Positions 20,348-32,258 of a stretch of 64,000 nt of DNA are shown piece by piece. The position numbers and the translations under genes were made by a program. Source of the stretch: Rana temporaria (taxonomy: Eukaryota; Chordata; Amphibia; Anura; Ranidae). Numbering within the stretch: the stretch's first letter is position 1; each line of letters opens with the position of its first letter. Under the pieces are notes generated by a model. The model did not search any database, was not told where the DNA came from, and saw nothing but the letters and a program-made list of their open reading frames with translations. Where the stretch lies: NCBI RefSeq assembly GCF_905171775.1, contig NC_053490.1, forward strand, positions 458,259,643-458,323,642, given 5' to 3'.

Positions 20348-21382
20348 TGTGCTTCGTGTATTTCTTCCTGATTTGTGCTGTAATCTAGAACTTTGTGCTG
20401 GATCTTCCTGCAATAAAGACCGGTCTCTGCTGCTCTCTCTCCTTGTGCTGGGTAACTGGTCTTGTCTCCACCCCCTCCTGTAGTTTCTGGGACTGTTAAA
20501 TTGTTTTTCAAGATCAGTGGCTTCAGCCACTAACCAATGTATTCTGGCAATGGAGAATTTTCCTCTTTTGTATGCTGGCCCCGGGTTATAGAGGAGGGTG
20601 ACACTGGGAGAGGAATAATGATAAATGATGGAAATAATTGCTGAATGACAGTGAAACCTTTAACAAGGTTTGGAAAACCTAATTAACAGGGTCTCACTAT
20701 AATCTATTTTATAATCTATAATCGCTATTTTTATTTTATTAGGAGATGAAAAGCATAGCTAGCTATTGGTCTTTTGCATGTTTTTTATAAAATTGTATTC
20801 ATAATCATGCATACGTGAAACTGCATCATGTGACAAAAGCTGGCCGTAGACGGGTCAAATCTCGGCCAGTTTAGCAGGGACGGGGCGGGATTTGAACCAG
20901 CTATGGACAGGCTGAATGCACCAAAGTCGATCCATCAATCGACTTTGGTACAACTTAGGGATTCACTGATAGATTGGTGGCCGGAATAAATAAATCAGCC
21001 TCTTGCCAATAGAAAAAAAGGTTGCAGGTAAGGGCTGCCAGAAAACACAAGCGATTTATTTAATTTTACCGCGTTTTATGGTGCGTTTTTCATAGGTCAT
21101 GTGACTCAAAACCCTCATCAAAACACAACATGGGCACGTTTTTTATGCATTTTTGCCACGTTTTCAATCTGTTTAATTTACAGTTCACGCATCGGCAGTG
21201 CGATCTAACCTGCAGTTTCAATGCGCGTTTCAAAAATCGAATCTCTCTGTAGAAAATCGGATTGCACAGTGCCAAGTTCATACATGATCCTTTTTTCTTT
21301 TTTTTTTCCTTAACTGACCCAAGAATGTGGCAAGCAGAATTTTTAACGCTGCAATAGAAGCGCAAGTGTGAAGACCTACATT
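20348..21382. other. Intron with stray minisatellite unit and MITE fragment
   Basis: At 20592-20615 a single copy of the 19-bp minisatellite unit lies outside the hAT element. About 20833-20990 is a fragment starting agctggccgtagacggg, a common dispersed repeat word also seen near 45610 and 51030. No gene. Confidence 0.45.
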
Positions 21383-21890
21383 TTAAAGCGGAGGTTCACC
21401 CTCAAACTTTATAGCAATCATGTCTGCAGCCTTAATGCATGCCTCTAGCGTTGTCTTTTTTTTTTTCCTATCTGAACCCTTACCTGTCTTCAGACTCACT
21501 TCCGGGTCTTCCCTGCAGGGAGTGGGCGTGTCGCTCCTTTTCCCCGACGAGGAGTAATTGGAAGCTGTGCGCAAGGTCTCCTGGGAGTGACGTTTCAACA
21601 CTCACAGGAGACCACCTGAAATGGCTAGGCGTGTATTCTCGCGCTAGTTTGAGTGTCACGTGATGTGGGAAGCGGGTCACATGACTCGCAAAGCGCGTCA
21701 TGTGACTAGGAATCCAGGAAGTGTTTGCTTGTGGGATTCAAAATGCCCACAAGCAAGATGGAAAAGGCCAGGACTATTTTTTATAAGGTATTTTTTTTTG
21801 CAAAAACGGAGCGGGCGGGCGGACGTACGAGCGGCTAGCTAGCAGGTGAGTAGTAGCCTGCTAGCTATATTACCATGCATTGGAGATTTA
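21383..21890. mobile_element. Partial TTAA-type MITE
   Basis: Left end ttaaagcggaggttcaccc is diagnostic of the T2/Kolobok-like group. The interior has gtcacatgac-type words and an agcggctagctagcagg block. The right terminus is not identified. Confidence 0.5.
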
Positions 21891-23161
21891 AAAAAACAAA
21901 AACAAAACCCGTGGAACCTCAAAAACTGCCTTGTGTGAAAGAAGCCTATCGGTCGAAAAGGGTGTCGTTAAACGCAGTGTTGAATTTAAAGTGAAACCTA
22001 ATGATATCCTTGTGTAGTATTCTGCCATTGTGACCGTGTGTGCGTGTGCGCCAAATATCATTGTAGACATAAGAAAAAATATCATTGTGGGCCATCTCTG
22101 CAGACTGGAATGACAGTCACCATTACGAACCGTTCAGGTAAGGCGATCTGTAATACGTCATCTATCCCCTTGGGGAAGGCAGGTATTCCTACAGCAACGT
22201 ATTTGTTTCTGAAAATAGAATGACTTTTAACCAGTTTGACATCTTTGTCATAACAGCCTGCATGTGTCACAGGTTATATAGAACATGACACTGTGAGAAG
22301 TTTTGGCCTCTGTTTTATAGTTTTTTTCTTTTTTATTTAGGCTTCACTCAAACGTCAAAACACAACATTTTACCGTGTTTGATGTCAGTGGCGGTTCCAA
22401 CAAGGAACTGTACAATGCGCGATTCAGATCGACGCAATGCATTTCTGTGCAGTGACTGCATTGCAGTGTGAATGGAGCACATAGAAAATCATTATTTTCT
22501 ATGTGCCCTATTTTCTATGTGCCCTAGCTGTTGCCTGCTTTTTATCCAGTGTTGAAAAAATGCAGATCACCGCGCTTTAATGAATGAGCCTCATCTTGGA
22601 CTTGGATCACTAGTGTGATCTCAGATCACACTGAACCCTTTATCATAGGTTTTCATGTTATAAAGCTATAACAATGGTAATAATTATATAGTGTTAACAA
22701 TACTAGACACAAGTAACACTAGCAACTCCTGCACTCCGAGCAATAAAAAGCTTACTATGTCTGGGGAAAATAAAACATAATTTTATCTGTTTCTGTCTCC
22801 TTGTAATGTCCTCTGAGCTCCCCAACCTCTTCTTTTCTCATTCACTTATGTTTGTTTGAAACAATTAGTGCAAGTTTGTTGCAGTCAAGTGCACTGCAGT
22901 ATGTACTACAGGTACCATAGTCCCCAGTGTTCATCTTGTGATCAAGCAAGAGATTTTGGCTATGTTCTGACATACAGTGGAACCACGGAGAACTAACATA
23001 GCCACGCTCTCAACAGAAAGTCTGATCACAGCAGCAAAAAAAGAGGAATTAGGAGGCCGAGAGCAATAGAATTTTTTTATTTTATTTCAGATTACATACA
23101 TGAATACCTTTTTGTTGAATTCTGCAGTCAATGAAAAGTGACGCCCAATGTTCTACCATAT
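21891..23161. other. Intron, one weak exon-like segment, MITE fragment
   Basis: 22102-22135 is bounded by ctctgcag and gtaagg, but it is short and unrecognised. About 22340-22620 holds a MITE-like block (ggcttcactcaaacg.. gtgtgaatggagcac). No supported gene. Confidence 0.35.
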
Positions 23162-23195
23162 ATTATGATTAGGGTTGTACCGATGCCGTTACGCC

Positions 23196-23422
23196 GCATC
23201 CCCGCTACCGCCGACTGACTGTGTAATACGCGCACCGTTCCATTACAGCTTTGAATAGCTGTAACGATTGGCGCCGCGTATAGACACTCCCCCTTGCTCG
23301 GGTGAACTGTCCAATCCCGAGCGAGGGGGAGTGTCTATACGCAGCGCCAATCATTACAGCTATTCAAAGCTGTAATGGAACGGCGCGCGTATTACACTGA
23401 CTGTCGGCGGTAGCGGGGATGC
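23196..23422. repeat. 107-bp inverted repeat, 13-base spacer
   Basis: Arms 23196-23302 and 23316-23422 are reverse complements with few mismatches (gcatccccgctaccgccg, acagctttgaatagctgtaa, gtatagacactcccc). A transcript would form a long hairpin. Confidence 0.92.
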
Positions 23423-23539
23423 AGGACAGGTAAGCGGGACATGGCTGGCTACATGGGGGGAGACATGGCTGGCTACATGGGGGGAGACATGCTGCATGGG
23501 GGGGAGAGACATGGGGGAGACATGCTGCATGGGGGGGGG

Positions 23540-23795
23540 GGGGAGACATGGCTACATGGGGGAGACATGGCTACATGGGGGGGAGACATGGCTACATGGG
23601 GGGGAGACATGGCTACATGGGGGGGAGACATGGCTACATGGGGGGGAGACATGGCTACATGGGGGGGAGACATGGCTACATGGGGGGGAGACATGGCTAC
23701 ATGGGGGGGAGACATGGCTACATGGGGGGAAGACATGGCTGCATGGGGGGGAGACATGGCTGCATGGGGGGGAGACATGCTGCATGGGGGGCATA
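23540..23795. repeat. G-rich 21-bp minisatellite
   Basis: About a dozen units of gggggggagacatggctacat, varying mainly in G-run length and ctacat/ctgcat. A strong G-run array on the + strand, with G-quadruplex potential. Confidence 0.93.
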
Positions 23796-23824
23796 GGGGG
23801 GGGACATGGCTGGATAGGGGGGGG

Positions 23825-24062
23825 ACATGGCTGCATTTGTGGGGAGACATGGCTGCATTTGTGGGGAGACATGGCTGCATTTGTGGGGAGACATGGCTGC
23901 ATTTGTGGGGAGACATGGCTGCATTTGTGGGGAGACATGGCTGCATTTGTGGGGAGACATGGCTGCATTTGTGGGGAGACATGGCTGCATTTGTGGGGAG
24001 ACATGGCTGCATTTGTGGGGGGACATGGCTGCATTGGTGGGGGACATGGCTGCATTTGGGGA
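23825..24062. repeat. 22-bp minisatellite
   Basis: Eleven starts of gacatggctgcatttgtgg-type units; nine are nearly identical 22-mers, with the last two shortened. It appears to derive from the neighbouring 21-bp unit (shared gagacatggct). Confidence 0.93.
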
Positions 24063-24178
24063 CACATTTAAAAAAAAGAATCGGTATTCGGTATCGGCGA
24101 CTACTTGAAAAAAAGTATCGGTACTTGTACTCAGTCCTAAAAAAGTGGTATCGGGACAACCCTAATTATGATCTATGC

Positions 24179-24539
24179 CAGTGGTCTCCAAACTGCTTGC
24201 CTTTTTCTAGCCTAATATTCAGGGGCATTATTCCTTCACTGACACCAACGAGGAGGTTCCATTCCTCCCACTGACACCAATGACACTCATTATTTGTTCC
24301 ACTGGCCTCAATGGAGCATACTGTAATTCCTCCCACTTATATAAACGGTGGAGCACTAGTCCTCCCGCTAACACCAACGAACTGGCATTATTCCTATAAC
24401 ACCAGTGATGGGGCACTATTCCTCCTCCTACTGACTACATATGCTATGTCATTTTGTTATTTTTTTTATTGCGCCCACTGACCGGCCCGTCTAAAGGACA
24501 TTGAAATAGACCTTTGTTTAGAAAGTTTGGAGACCCCTG
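24179..24539. mobile_element. hAT-type element of the cagtggtctccaaact family, copy 1
   Basis: Starts cagtggtctccaaactgc and ends agtttggagacccctg, an inverted pair. The interior is degenerate cctcccactgacaccaa minisatellite. The flanking 8-mers do not match well. It begins six bases after the target duplication of the preceding hAT. Other copies: 54111-54643 (full) and 15375-15610 (fragment). Confidence 0.75.
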
Positions 24540-24679
24540 ATTTCCGGATATGACATTTAGAAAATATTGCATGGTAATGTTCGGGGCAGGAAGGATCATT
24601 TAATATAAATTGGCTTAAAGTGATCAAGTCGTCGTCCTTTTTTTTTTCTTTCTTTTTTTAAAAAACAAATATGTCATAC

Positions 24680-25096
24680 TTAAAGCGGAGTTCCACCCAA
24701 AAATGGAGCTTCCGCTTTTCGGATTCCTCTTCCCCTCCGGTGTCACATTTGGCACCTTTCATGGTGGAGGGGGGAGCAGATACCTGTGTAATCCAGGTAT
24801 TTGCTCCCACTTCCAGGCATAGATTGCTGCAGTATCCGCCATTTCCGGCCCCTCCTCTGCCCCCCGCTGTCTTCTTTGACCCGTGTGCCTTCTGGGACCC
24901 GTGTGTCTCCCAGAAGACAGCAAGGACCAGTGAAACTCGCACATGCGCAGTAGGGAACCAGGTAGTGAAGCCGCAAGGCTTCACTTCTGATTCCCTTACT
25001 GAAGATGTCGGCACCTCCACCTGAGAGCTGAGGGACAAATAGGCTTTGAGGGCTGACATTACGGGCACCCTGGACAGGTAAGTGTCCATATATTAA
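24680..25096. mobile_element. TTAA MITE family A, truncated
   Basis: Left end ttaaagcggagttccaccc. The interior tgtcacatttggcacc and the final ggacaggtaagtgtcc..ttaaaagtca match the copies at 55760-56174 and 26048-27379. The right terminal repeat is missing. Confidence 0.65.
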
Positions 25097-25165
25097 AAGT
25101 CAATTAATTTGGACTACAAACACCTCTTCCTTTCCAACCCCATTACTCGGTGGACAGGGGATTTA

Positions 25166-25407
25166 GGCCTGGTTCACACTAGTGTGATTTCATGTGCGAC
25201 TTGAGTCACATGGTAATGCGAATCACATTGTTTTCAGTGGTGCCTGTTCACATCAATGTAGCACGGTGTGATTTTGGAAAAGGGTCCTGTGCTACTTTGA
25301 TGCGATTCCAGCACTGTTCTGGCCCCATAAAATATGCAAACCACATCCAAGTTGCATCACTTAATCGCGTTAAAAAGTCAGATCAAAATCTAGTTGCAGT
25401 GTGAACC
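25166..25407. mobile_element. Small MITE with ggcctggttcacact-type termini
   Basis: Left ggcctggttcacactag preceded by TTA. Right end gcagtgtgaacc followed by taa. Harbinger-like in style; the target duplication is not clean. Confidence 0.5.
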
Positions 25408-25410
25408 TAA

Positions 25411-26047
25411 AGTTGATTGGAGAGCAGATAATGTTTGTCCTTTCAGAGCCATTACCAAGAAGTAATAAGGACACTTTCTGGCAGGATCAATTGGTATTTT
25501 CCGTACTCGTTAAAATCATATTCTTATGTCTGTAAGCAGCAATAAATAACATTTTCTTCCTGGGTTAGGATATTCTAACATCCCATACATGATATCGAAA
25601 ACAATTGTTTTTTAGTGGTATTCCTGTTTGTGGGCACAGAATACTGGTGATTCACCAGGAGGTGGCATCGTTACTTCTCAGTATAAAGAAATAAAATGAA
25701 TCGTGTTCGTGTTACTTGAGTTTCCTAGGATGATCTAAACCAGCGTTTCACAAACTTTTTTGTCTTCCGGCGCACCAAAAGAATCGAAAAATGTTCACGC
25801 ACACCTGAAAAGATTGAACAATTTTTGTGATGAAGCACTTTTTACATATATTTAATTTTCAATTTGATGTGAAGGATGTGCCTGCTTTCGAGCGCAAATC
25901 GGATTGAAGCGAGGCTCCAAAGTCGACAAATGGAACGATCCCTATTATTATAATATAATTAGAGCGATCAAGTTTTCCCGAGATCTCGCACAAGTCTTTA
26001 GTTACAAAAAAAAACAATGAATGACAGAGATTGCATTTTTATGTTAC
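25411..26047. other. Intron, one repeat scrap
   Basis: About 25740-25860 (cagcgtttcacaaacttttt..) resembles the start of a common hAT-type MITE but lacks a partner end. The rest is unclassified. Confidence 0.35.
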
Positions 26048-27379
26048 TTAAAGTTCCAGGCTTTTTATGTTTATTAAAAGTCAGCAGCTACACAAAGTGT
26101 AGCTGCTGACTTTTAATAAACAGACACTTACCTGTTCCACTGTCCAGCAATGCAGCCGCCCGTAGCGTCGCTCCTCTCCGCTGGCGCCTCCATTGCCGCT
26201 CTGGCCGGGCATGTCTGTCACGTACCTGGTGGCTGAGCCCGATATGCAGGGAGCGGCTACTCTTACTCCTCTGACCCCGGAACCCCTGGTAGAGCAGACA
26301 GGGAGTTCGGGAATGCAGAGTCGCACAAGCGTCTGATGCAACGCTCATGTTGGAGCTGAGCAAGACTTCCGTGGTCTCCGGGGATGCGTCAGAGGTGCAG
26401 ACTGGAGGCAGAGGTGCAGGAAGCTGCAGCAACGAGGAAGGTGTACCGTAGTACAGACACGAACATGTCCAAACAGGCTGGGTCGTACACAGGCTGGCGG
26501 ATTAGGTACAGGTGCGGTAGGCAAAGGCAGAGTCGTGGTTCAGGCTGGTTCGGCAACAGGTGGGCAGCAGACGGATCAGAGGGAGAGGCAGAACAATAGT
26601 CAAGCCGAAGTCAGGGCAGGCAGAAGTCTGGAGGAATCAGGAACAAGCTGGGTCTCAGGAACAGGATCAGTAGCGGTTAACGGGTAACAGGTGGGTCTCA
26701 CGGAACGCTGTAGAGCGAACAGCAAGAGGCCCCAGTGTCGGCTCCCTTAAATGTCCAAATTTGGCGCCGAAATGCCGTTACCGCAATTGCACGTGCGCGC
26801 CGCTACCGCCATCTAGTGGACAGGGTTGTTCATGACAATGTCCCAGGAGATCTCCTAGAGGGAGGGGCCGTCTAGCTGGAGAGGAGGAGTTTCCTAGGAG
26901 GCTAGGAGGAAGTGGGACAGGAAGGCTCACTCCTAACTAAGCCCCCCCCCCCCCAAAAAAAAACAAATGCATGCCAAATGTGGCATGTAAGGGGGCGAGG
27001 AGTGCTTCAAGAGGTTGTAAAGGTTTGTTTATTTTATAAATTGGTTCCTTTAAGCAGGTGCATTGTTGGTTCACCTTTTCCTTTGATTTCCCTTCTAAAT
27101 GTTTTTTTTTCTTTGTCTGAATTTCTCACTTCCTGTTTTCCTCAGTTAGCTTGCCCCCGTCATCCGAGCCGTTCTGGCTGGGGGTTAGGCAGCCAGAACA
27201 GCTTACTGAGGAGGAACAGGAAGTGAGAAATTCAGACAAAGAAAAAAAATATTTAGAAGGGAAAAGGTAAGTGAACCAACAATGCACTAGCTTAAAGGAA
27301 TCAATTTAGAAAATAAAAAACAAACCTTTACAACTCCTTTAAAGCGGAAGTTCCACTTTTGGGTGGAACTCCACTTTAA
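26048..27379. mobile_element. TTAA MITE family A, reverse orientation, with nested MITE
   Basis: TTAA at 26048-26051 and 27376-27379. The right end, read on the minus strand, starts ttaaagtggagttccaccc as in 18738-20347. Near the left end an inverted repeat (aaaagtcagcagctacac and complement) is visible. A second MITE is nested at 27006-27342. Confidence 0.7.
27006..27342. mobile_element. Foldback TTAA MITE nested in a family A element
   Basis: Left agaggttgtaaaggtttg and right caaacctttacaactcctt are inverted. The arms extend inward through gaatttctcacttcctgtt and its complement to about 27225. Right flank TTAA, left flank TTCA (one change). Removing it and one TTAA restores the family A terminus. 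Confidence 0.75.
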
Positions 27380-28620
27380 CTTTTGTGACATTGATTTACT
27401 ATTTAATTTTTTCGATCTGTTCAAGGTTTCAAATGGCTAGCAATTTTAAATACTTTTCAAAACTCTCGCTCCTGAGTCCCCGCTGCTGCGTTTTTGTTCT
27501 GTCTCCGTTGCCTGATTATGATGAACAGCGCTCTGATTGAACGCTTGAACAGGTCTGCTCACGTATGGTTGATGTAATGCTGATTTTTCAGTGTTCTAAA
27601 ATCCCTTGTAAAGAACGAAGTTAAACAGAAGTATTAGTCATCAAATGTCCTATTTTTTTTTTTTTGTCTTTTTATCCTCGTATTTGCTCTTACAAATTCT
27701 GTTTGGATACTTAGACTGAACCTGGGGTTAAACTGTACAAGCTACAAGCCGAGGCCTGACATGGCCTTTACAATCTGACTGCCGTCTGGGTCATAAGTTA
27801 TGTAACAGAACAAGTCCAGTCATGGGCAATTATTCATCACGTTAGATGAGATCGTCACAACCATGAAAGACTTAATTACTTGTACTCCGAATTATTTCCA
27901 GGACACTGGATGTATTGTGAATCTTTAATGTCATCTCCTCAATATGCTTCTTTCTTAAGAGCCTGATGTGGCATTTTTGTGCAGGTGGATTACATTTGTG
28001 TTCTTAGCAGAGCCTGAACCTTGGAGATCCCTGGACAGCTGCACGTGGTGGATTGGCGTGAAATTGGCACACCTATGTTGCTGCTGGCATGCAGCCTGGC
28101 CATGCTGCTTCATCTGCTAAACTTGACTAAGCATGCTAGATTGTTACAGGAATGTCCGCACCCTGCTGATTGGGTGAACCAAAGGCCGCAATGAAGGAAT
28201 GCACCCTTAAATTAAGCACTCTTTAACCTAAAACAAAACTCTGCCTATATTTTGCTGTCCGATACAACACTCGTGCATATGTTCCTTCACCCTTTTCCGT
28301 GTGTGTGTTGTGTTGGGTTCATTTATACAACCTGTTGGTAATGGACCACTTGTGCCAAAATGTGGGTGTTTTTGTGGGGGAAGATGATAAATACTTGGTG
28401 CCAAAAACGAACATGACCATGGTGCCAATTATTGTTACTGGTCTGAGTCCTTTAATTCATAATACAGATTCTATGTTGACCTTTTCCTAGAGTCTGATTG
28501 AAAATGGGATCTTTCATCTAGGAGAGATTTTTTTTTTTTATGGTATTAATTTGTCACATTGTTTGTTTTAACTCTAGTATACCAACTGATGGTATAAAAA
28601 ATGACAATCTCTGAATTCAT
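27380..28620. other. Unique-looking intron
   Basis: No recognisable repeats apart from a T-run near 27652-27666. Moderately complex sequence that could hold conserved non-coding elements; no exon with proper splice sites was identified. Confidence 0.4.
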
Positions 28621-29026
28621 GAGCTGGTTCACACAGGGGCAACCCGACTTACAGCGCGACTTTGCAAGGCAACTTCAGTGCGACTTGGAGCAACTTACAA
28701 CGCGACTTAAAGTTGCCTACAGGACGGGCGACTTTGGCTTTGGCTAATTACAGAATAATCAGCTCTGTTGGAGGGAGGGGTTTGCCTGAGTAAACTATTT
28801 TCTCTTCCTGTAAAGTTGCTTCAGTTAGGCAGAGACAGAGATCCGACTTGGAGGCAACTTCCATTGAAATCAATGGGTACAAGTTGTCTAAAAGTCGCCT
28901 TGAAATAGTACAGGAACCTTATCTGAAGTCGGAGTGACTTCAGTAGTGTACATTAATAGTGCTCTCATTCACTTCTATTGAATTTCTCAAGTCGGATACC
29001 AAGTCGCGGTAGTGTGAACCGGCACC
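28621..29026. mobile_element. MITE with gagccggttcacac-type termini, copy 1
   Basis: Starts gagctggttcacacagggg and ends tagtgtgaaccggc. Interior words gcgacttgg, agtcgcctt and aatcaatgggtacaagt recur at 30095-30455 and 51691-51945. Confidence 0.65.
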
Positions 29027-30094
29027 AAGGTGGCAGCCATCTAAAACAAACCAGCATGAACAACTTGGGGCTCATGCGCACTTTTTTCTTCTTTTTTTTT
29101 TTTTTTTTTCCTGCCTGAAAACTCCCTTCAGGTTATCCATACAAACTATGGATTTTTTTTTTTGAGAGGAGCTTTTGAGGAGAAAAGATGCCCAAGTGCC
29201 CAAAAACGCAGAAAAGAGCATGAAAAAGCTTAAAGTAGCTCAAACGCACACAATAAAAAGGAAAAATTATCTGAGGGGAGGGTTTGTGGGGGAAAAAAAA
29301 AAACGCTTATGCTCAAAGGAGCTCGTTAAAAATGTGCAAAAGAGCCCACAAAAGTACAAGCTTCTTGAAACTGAAATACAAGCTCAAATGCCTATAAAAG
29401 CAGCTTTTTTTTTTTTTGAGTTGTATTGTGCATGGGCCCTTATAGAGATGATACAAAGGTTAAACGCAAATTACAGGATCTCATAACGGCAAGTCACAAA
29501 TTATCGCCTAATGGATCTAACTAAAACAAACTAAAACCTGCTTACTGAGAATTGCTGCACTTTGAACTTCATCTTTACTTTTCACATTACCCTATTGAAT
29601 AAACCTATTTATATTTCCGTCCAGAGATTATGTACCTGGGCTGCAGGTGTCAGGAGATTATGGGGCTTATGAATAAAATGTGTTCTTGTTCTACCACATT
29701 AGTCGATTCTCTCCGAAAGATAGGACTGGCGCAAGCAAGGTTTCTGTTCATGCCTACATTAAATTTAGAGCAATAGATTGCAAAAATGGTTCAGAGTTCC
29801 AATCGCTTATTGCATAAAGGCAAAAGGACTTACAAAAGACATAGGGGTTTGTTTTACTAATGGTAAATAGACTGTGTTGCACTCTAAAAGTTGAAGTTGC
29901 TCCAGAGCTTGGTAAATGAGTATCAGCTCTGTTGACTTCCATAATCCATTCACGTGCAAGCAAAAATGCGGTTTTTAAAAAAAAAAAAAAAATATTTGCC
30001 TTTAGTAAATCAACCCCATAGTCTGCGTTACTTTAATATGGGGACCATTACTGAAATGCCTGAAGAAAAAACTTGTCTATTGTAGCAGCCAGTT
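29027..30094. other. Intron with T-runs and a MITE-like block
   Basis: About 29065-29445 (gggctcatgcgcactttt .. gcatgggccctta) looks like a MITE with weak inverted ends. The remainder is unclassified. Several A/T homopolymers. Confidence 0.35.
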
Positions 30095-30455
30095 AAAGCC
30101 GGTTCACACTACCGTGACCTGGGGGGCGACGTTTATCACCCCCAAGTCGCGCGACATGACAAATTACATGGAAGTGAATGAGAGCTGTCTTGATGCACAC
30201 TACTGAAGTCGCTCCGACTTCAGAAAAGGTTCTTGTACGACTTTTAGGCAACTTGTACCCATTGATTTCAATGGAAGTCGCCTCTAAGTTGGATCACCTG
30301 TCTCAACTGAAGCAACTTTACAGGAAGAGAAACTAGTTTTCTCAGGCAAACCCCTCCCTCCCCACATCGCCTGTCCTGGAGGCAACTTGAAGTCGCGTTG
30401 TAAGTTAACCCAAGTCGCGCTGAAGCGTTTAGGAATCTGGAAGTTGCCATTGTGA
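30095..30455. mobile_element. MITE with gccggttcacac-type terminus, copy 2
   Basis: Starts aagccggttcacactaccg. It shares tgaagtcgctccgacttcag and acccattgatttcaatggaa with the related copies. The right end is degraded. Confidence 0.55.
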
Positions 30456-31732
30456 CTGATCCTTATAGAAGAAGTACAGTAAGTGGCTTAAATCTTCCCA
30501 AATTTCTCACCCTGTTCTTTCATGGTCAAAGTGAGATTTTTCATCAGTGGGATTTACTGGATTCTAGAAAACAAATGAGATCTAGTAGGGGATCTGAGGT
30601 CTTTCACAGCGCTGGGAATAAAGGCCATTGCAGATGTGAGCTGTTTCATTGGAGTACCATAATGCTGTTGCTTGGAGCAAAAAGAGTTCTTTCCATTGAC
30701 CTTTTTAATCCAGATACCAAAATTAGTGCCTTCCAGGGTTTCCCCACTTGTCTTATTGGCCATGTAATTTTAGTACCACTCAAGTCTTAACAGGATGATT
30801 AATTGATGAGCAAGGCACCATTTTGGTTTGATTTGAGTGCATTATGTTTCTATCCTATTCAAGAAACTAACTTTCGAGGCTGGAGATGGTAGGACGCCTC
30901 GCCATAATTTGAAAATCGTGTGTACTGGACAGAAAAGTATCTGTACAGTTAAAGTACTCCTAAGGCATCCTTTTTTTCCATGTTGCTCAGAGCCATCACA
31001 AGAAAGATGTTACCCAAATCCCCCCCACCCTTTCCACCAACTGTGACTGGCCAGTAGCCAGACATTTTTTGTAAACACAAAGTTTTGTTGCAACAGACAA
31101 TGCCTTCTTTTTTTACATTGGTGGTATCGTATAGCATCTTCCCCTTTGTGCCACTTCCCATCATAGTACCCAGATTTGGGAAGTACCCTCACTGTTTACT
31201 GGTATTACTATTGTGTTTTGCCTGGCAATAATTATCATCCACACCTTTGCCAAAAATCGTAAAAGAACCATGTGCTGTACGGTTAACTATAGATGAAAAG
31301 CAACTTTTTATAAAAGACCGTTTTTATAAGATGTGGGGCTGATTTATAAAGGCAAGAGCAAAAGGTAGAGCTGTTGGGCTCAGTTTACACCCATGCGTTT
31401 TTTGCAGAATAGCACTGGAGTCCATTTAACATGGTTTCTTATGGGACATGTTCATATCTTTGCCTTTTTCAGCCACTGCCTTTTTGGAAAGGGTCGGGGA
31501 TGTTTTTAAATGCAATACTGTGCTTTTCTTGCCTTTTTTGGTTCCATAGACTTCAATGGAGAAGCTGCAGAAAAGCAGGTAGTGTGTTTTTTGCCACGAT
31601 TTGCATTGTTCAATCAGCCCAACAACAAATTGGGGGGGGAGCATAAAAAATGCAGATGGCAGTTAAATTGCGCATGCAATAATGCACTGTAGAACACACT
31701 AATTGCAAACCGCATAGATGTGAATCGAGTCT
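30456..31732. other. Intron, one MITE-like block at its end
   Basis: 30456-31370 shows nothing recognisable. About 31378-31730 (gggctcagtttacacccatg .. gatgtgaatcgagtc) resembles other subterminal-hairpin MITEs but has no clear target duplication. Confidence 0.35.
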
Positions 31733-32258
31733 TTAAAGTGGAGTTCCACCCATAAATATAATTACATCAGTAGTTTTAAAAAAATGTCATTAGTCCTTTA
31801 CGAAAAAATTTTTTTTTTTTAGATGCCTTCAAAGTGTTGTTGCTAGGCAGAATAGTTAATCTTCCCACTTCCTGCACCTAGGTGCTTAATGCTTCCTAAC
31901 CTATACCGCACAGACTCCTGGGAATGTAGTGGGTGTAACTTTCCAGGAGTCTGTGCACTCCCCAGTCTCAAAGAATCATGTGACTTGGATAGCACAGGTG
32001 CTGAAACCTGATCTGACACTGCTTGTGCAGTGTGAGATCTGAAAGGCTGAAATCCAGGAAGTCATACAGTCTGGCTTCATGATGCCCACACTTAAGATGG
32101 CCCCAGTCAATTTCTATTTTATAAAGTGTCTAAATGCTTTAACAACCTAACAAAACGGACCTTAGTTTACAGACTAACTTTACTAGAATACATTAAGCTT
32201 GTGTATTACAGGGGTATTTATATTTAAATATGAAATTGTGGCCAGAACTCCGCTTTAA
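31733..32258. mobile_element. TTAA-flanked MITE related to family A
   Basis: TTAA at both ends. Left ttaaagtggagttccaccc; the right end on the minus strand is ttaaagcggagttctggcc. The interior carries cccacttcctgcacc and an inverted gactcctgggaatg / ccaggagtctgtg pair. Confidence 0.75.

Larger units (their letters stand above)
23170..24164. mobile_element. hAT-type element with 107-bp palindrome and two minisatellites
   Basis: Termini tagggttgtaccgat and, on the minus strand, tagggttgtcccgat differ at one position. The exact 8-mer attatgat flanks both ends (23162-23169, 24165-24172). A near-perfect inverted repeat lies near the left end and two G-rich minisatellite arrays fill the rest. Long open frames in both strands (GGDMATWGGDMATW-like, and proline/cysteine-rich on the other) are products of the repeats, not genes. 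Confidence 0.88.

Noticed and set aside
22102..22135. Possible 34-base exon between ctctgcag and gtaagg
   Set aside because: Weak pyrimidine tract, no recognised peptide, and it is not the SSH2 sequence expected next.
23441..24274. Long open frames in several readings across 23.4-24.3 kb (tryptophan/glycine-rich on one strand, proline/cysteine-rich on the other)
   Set aside because: They are direct translations of 21- and 22-bp minisatellites; all frames are open because of the repeat, and there are no gene signals.
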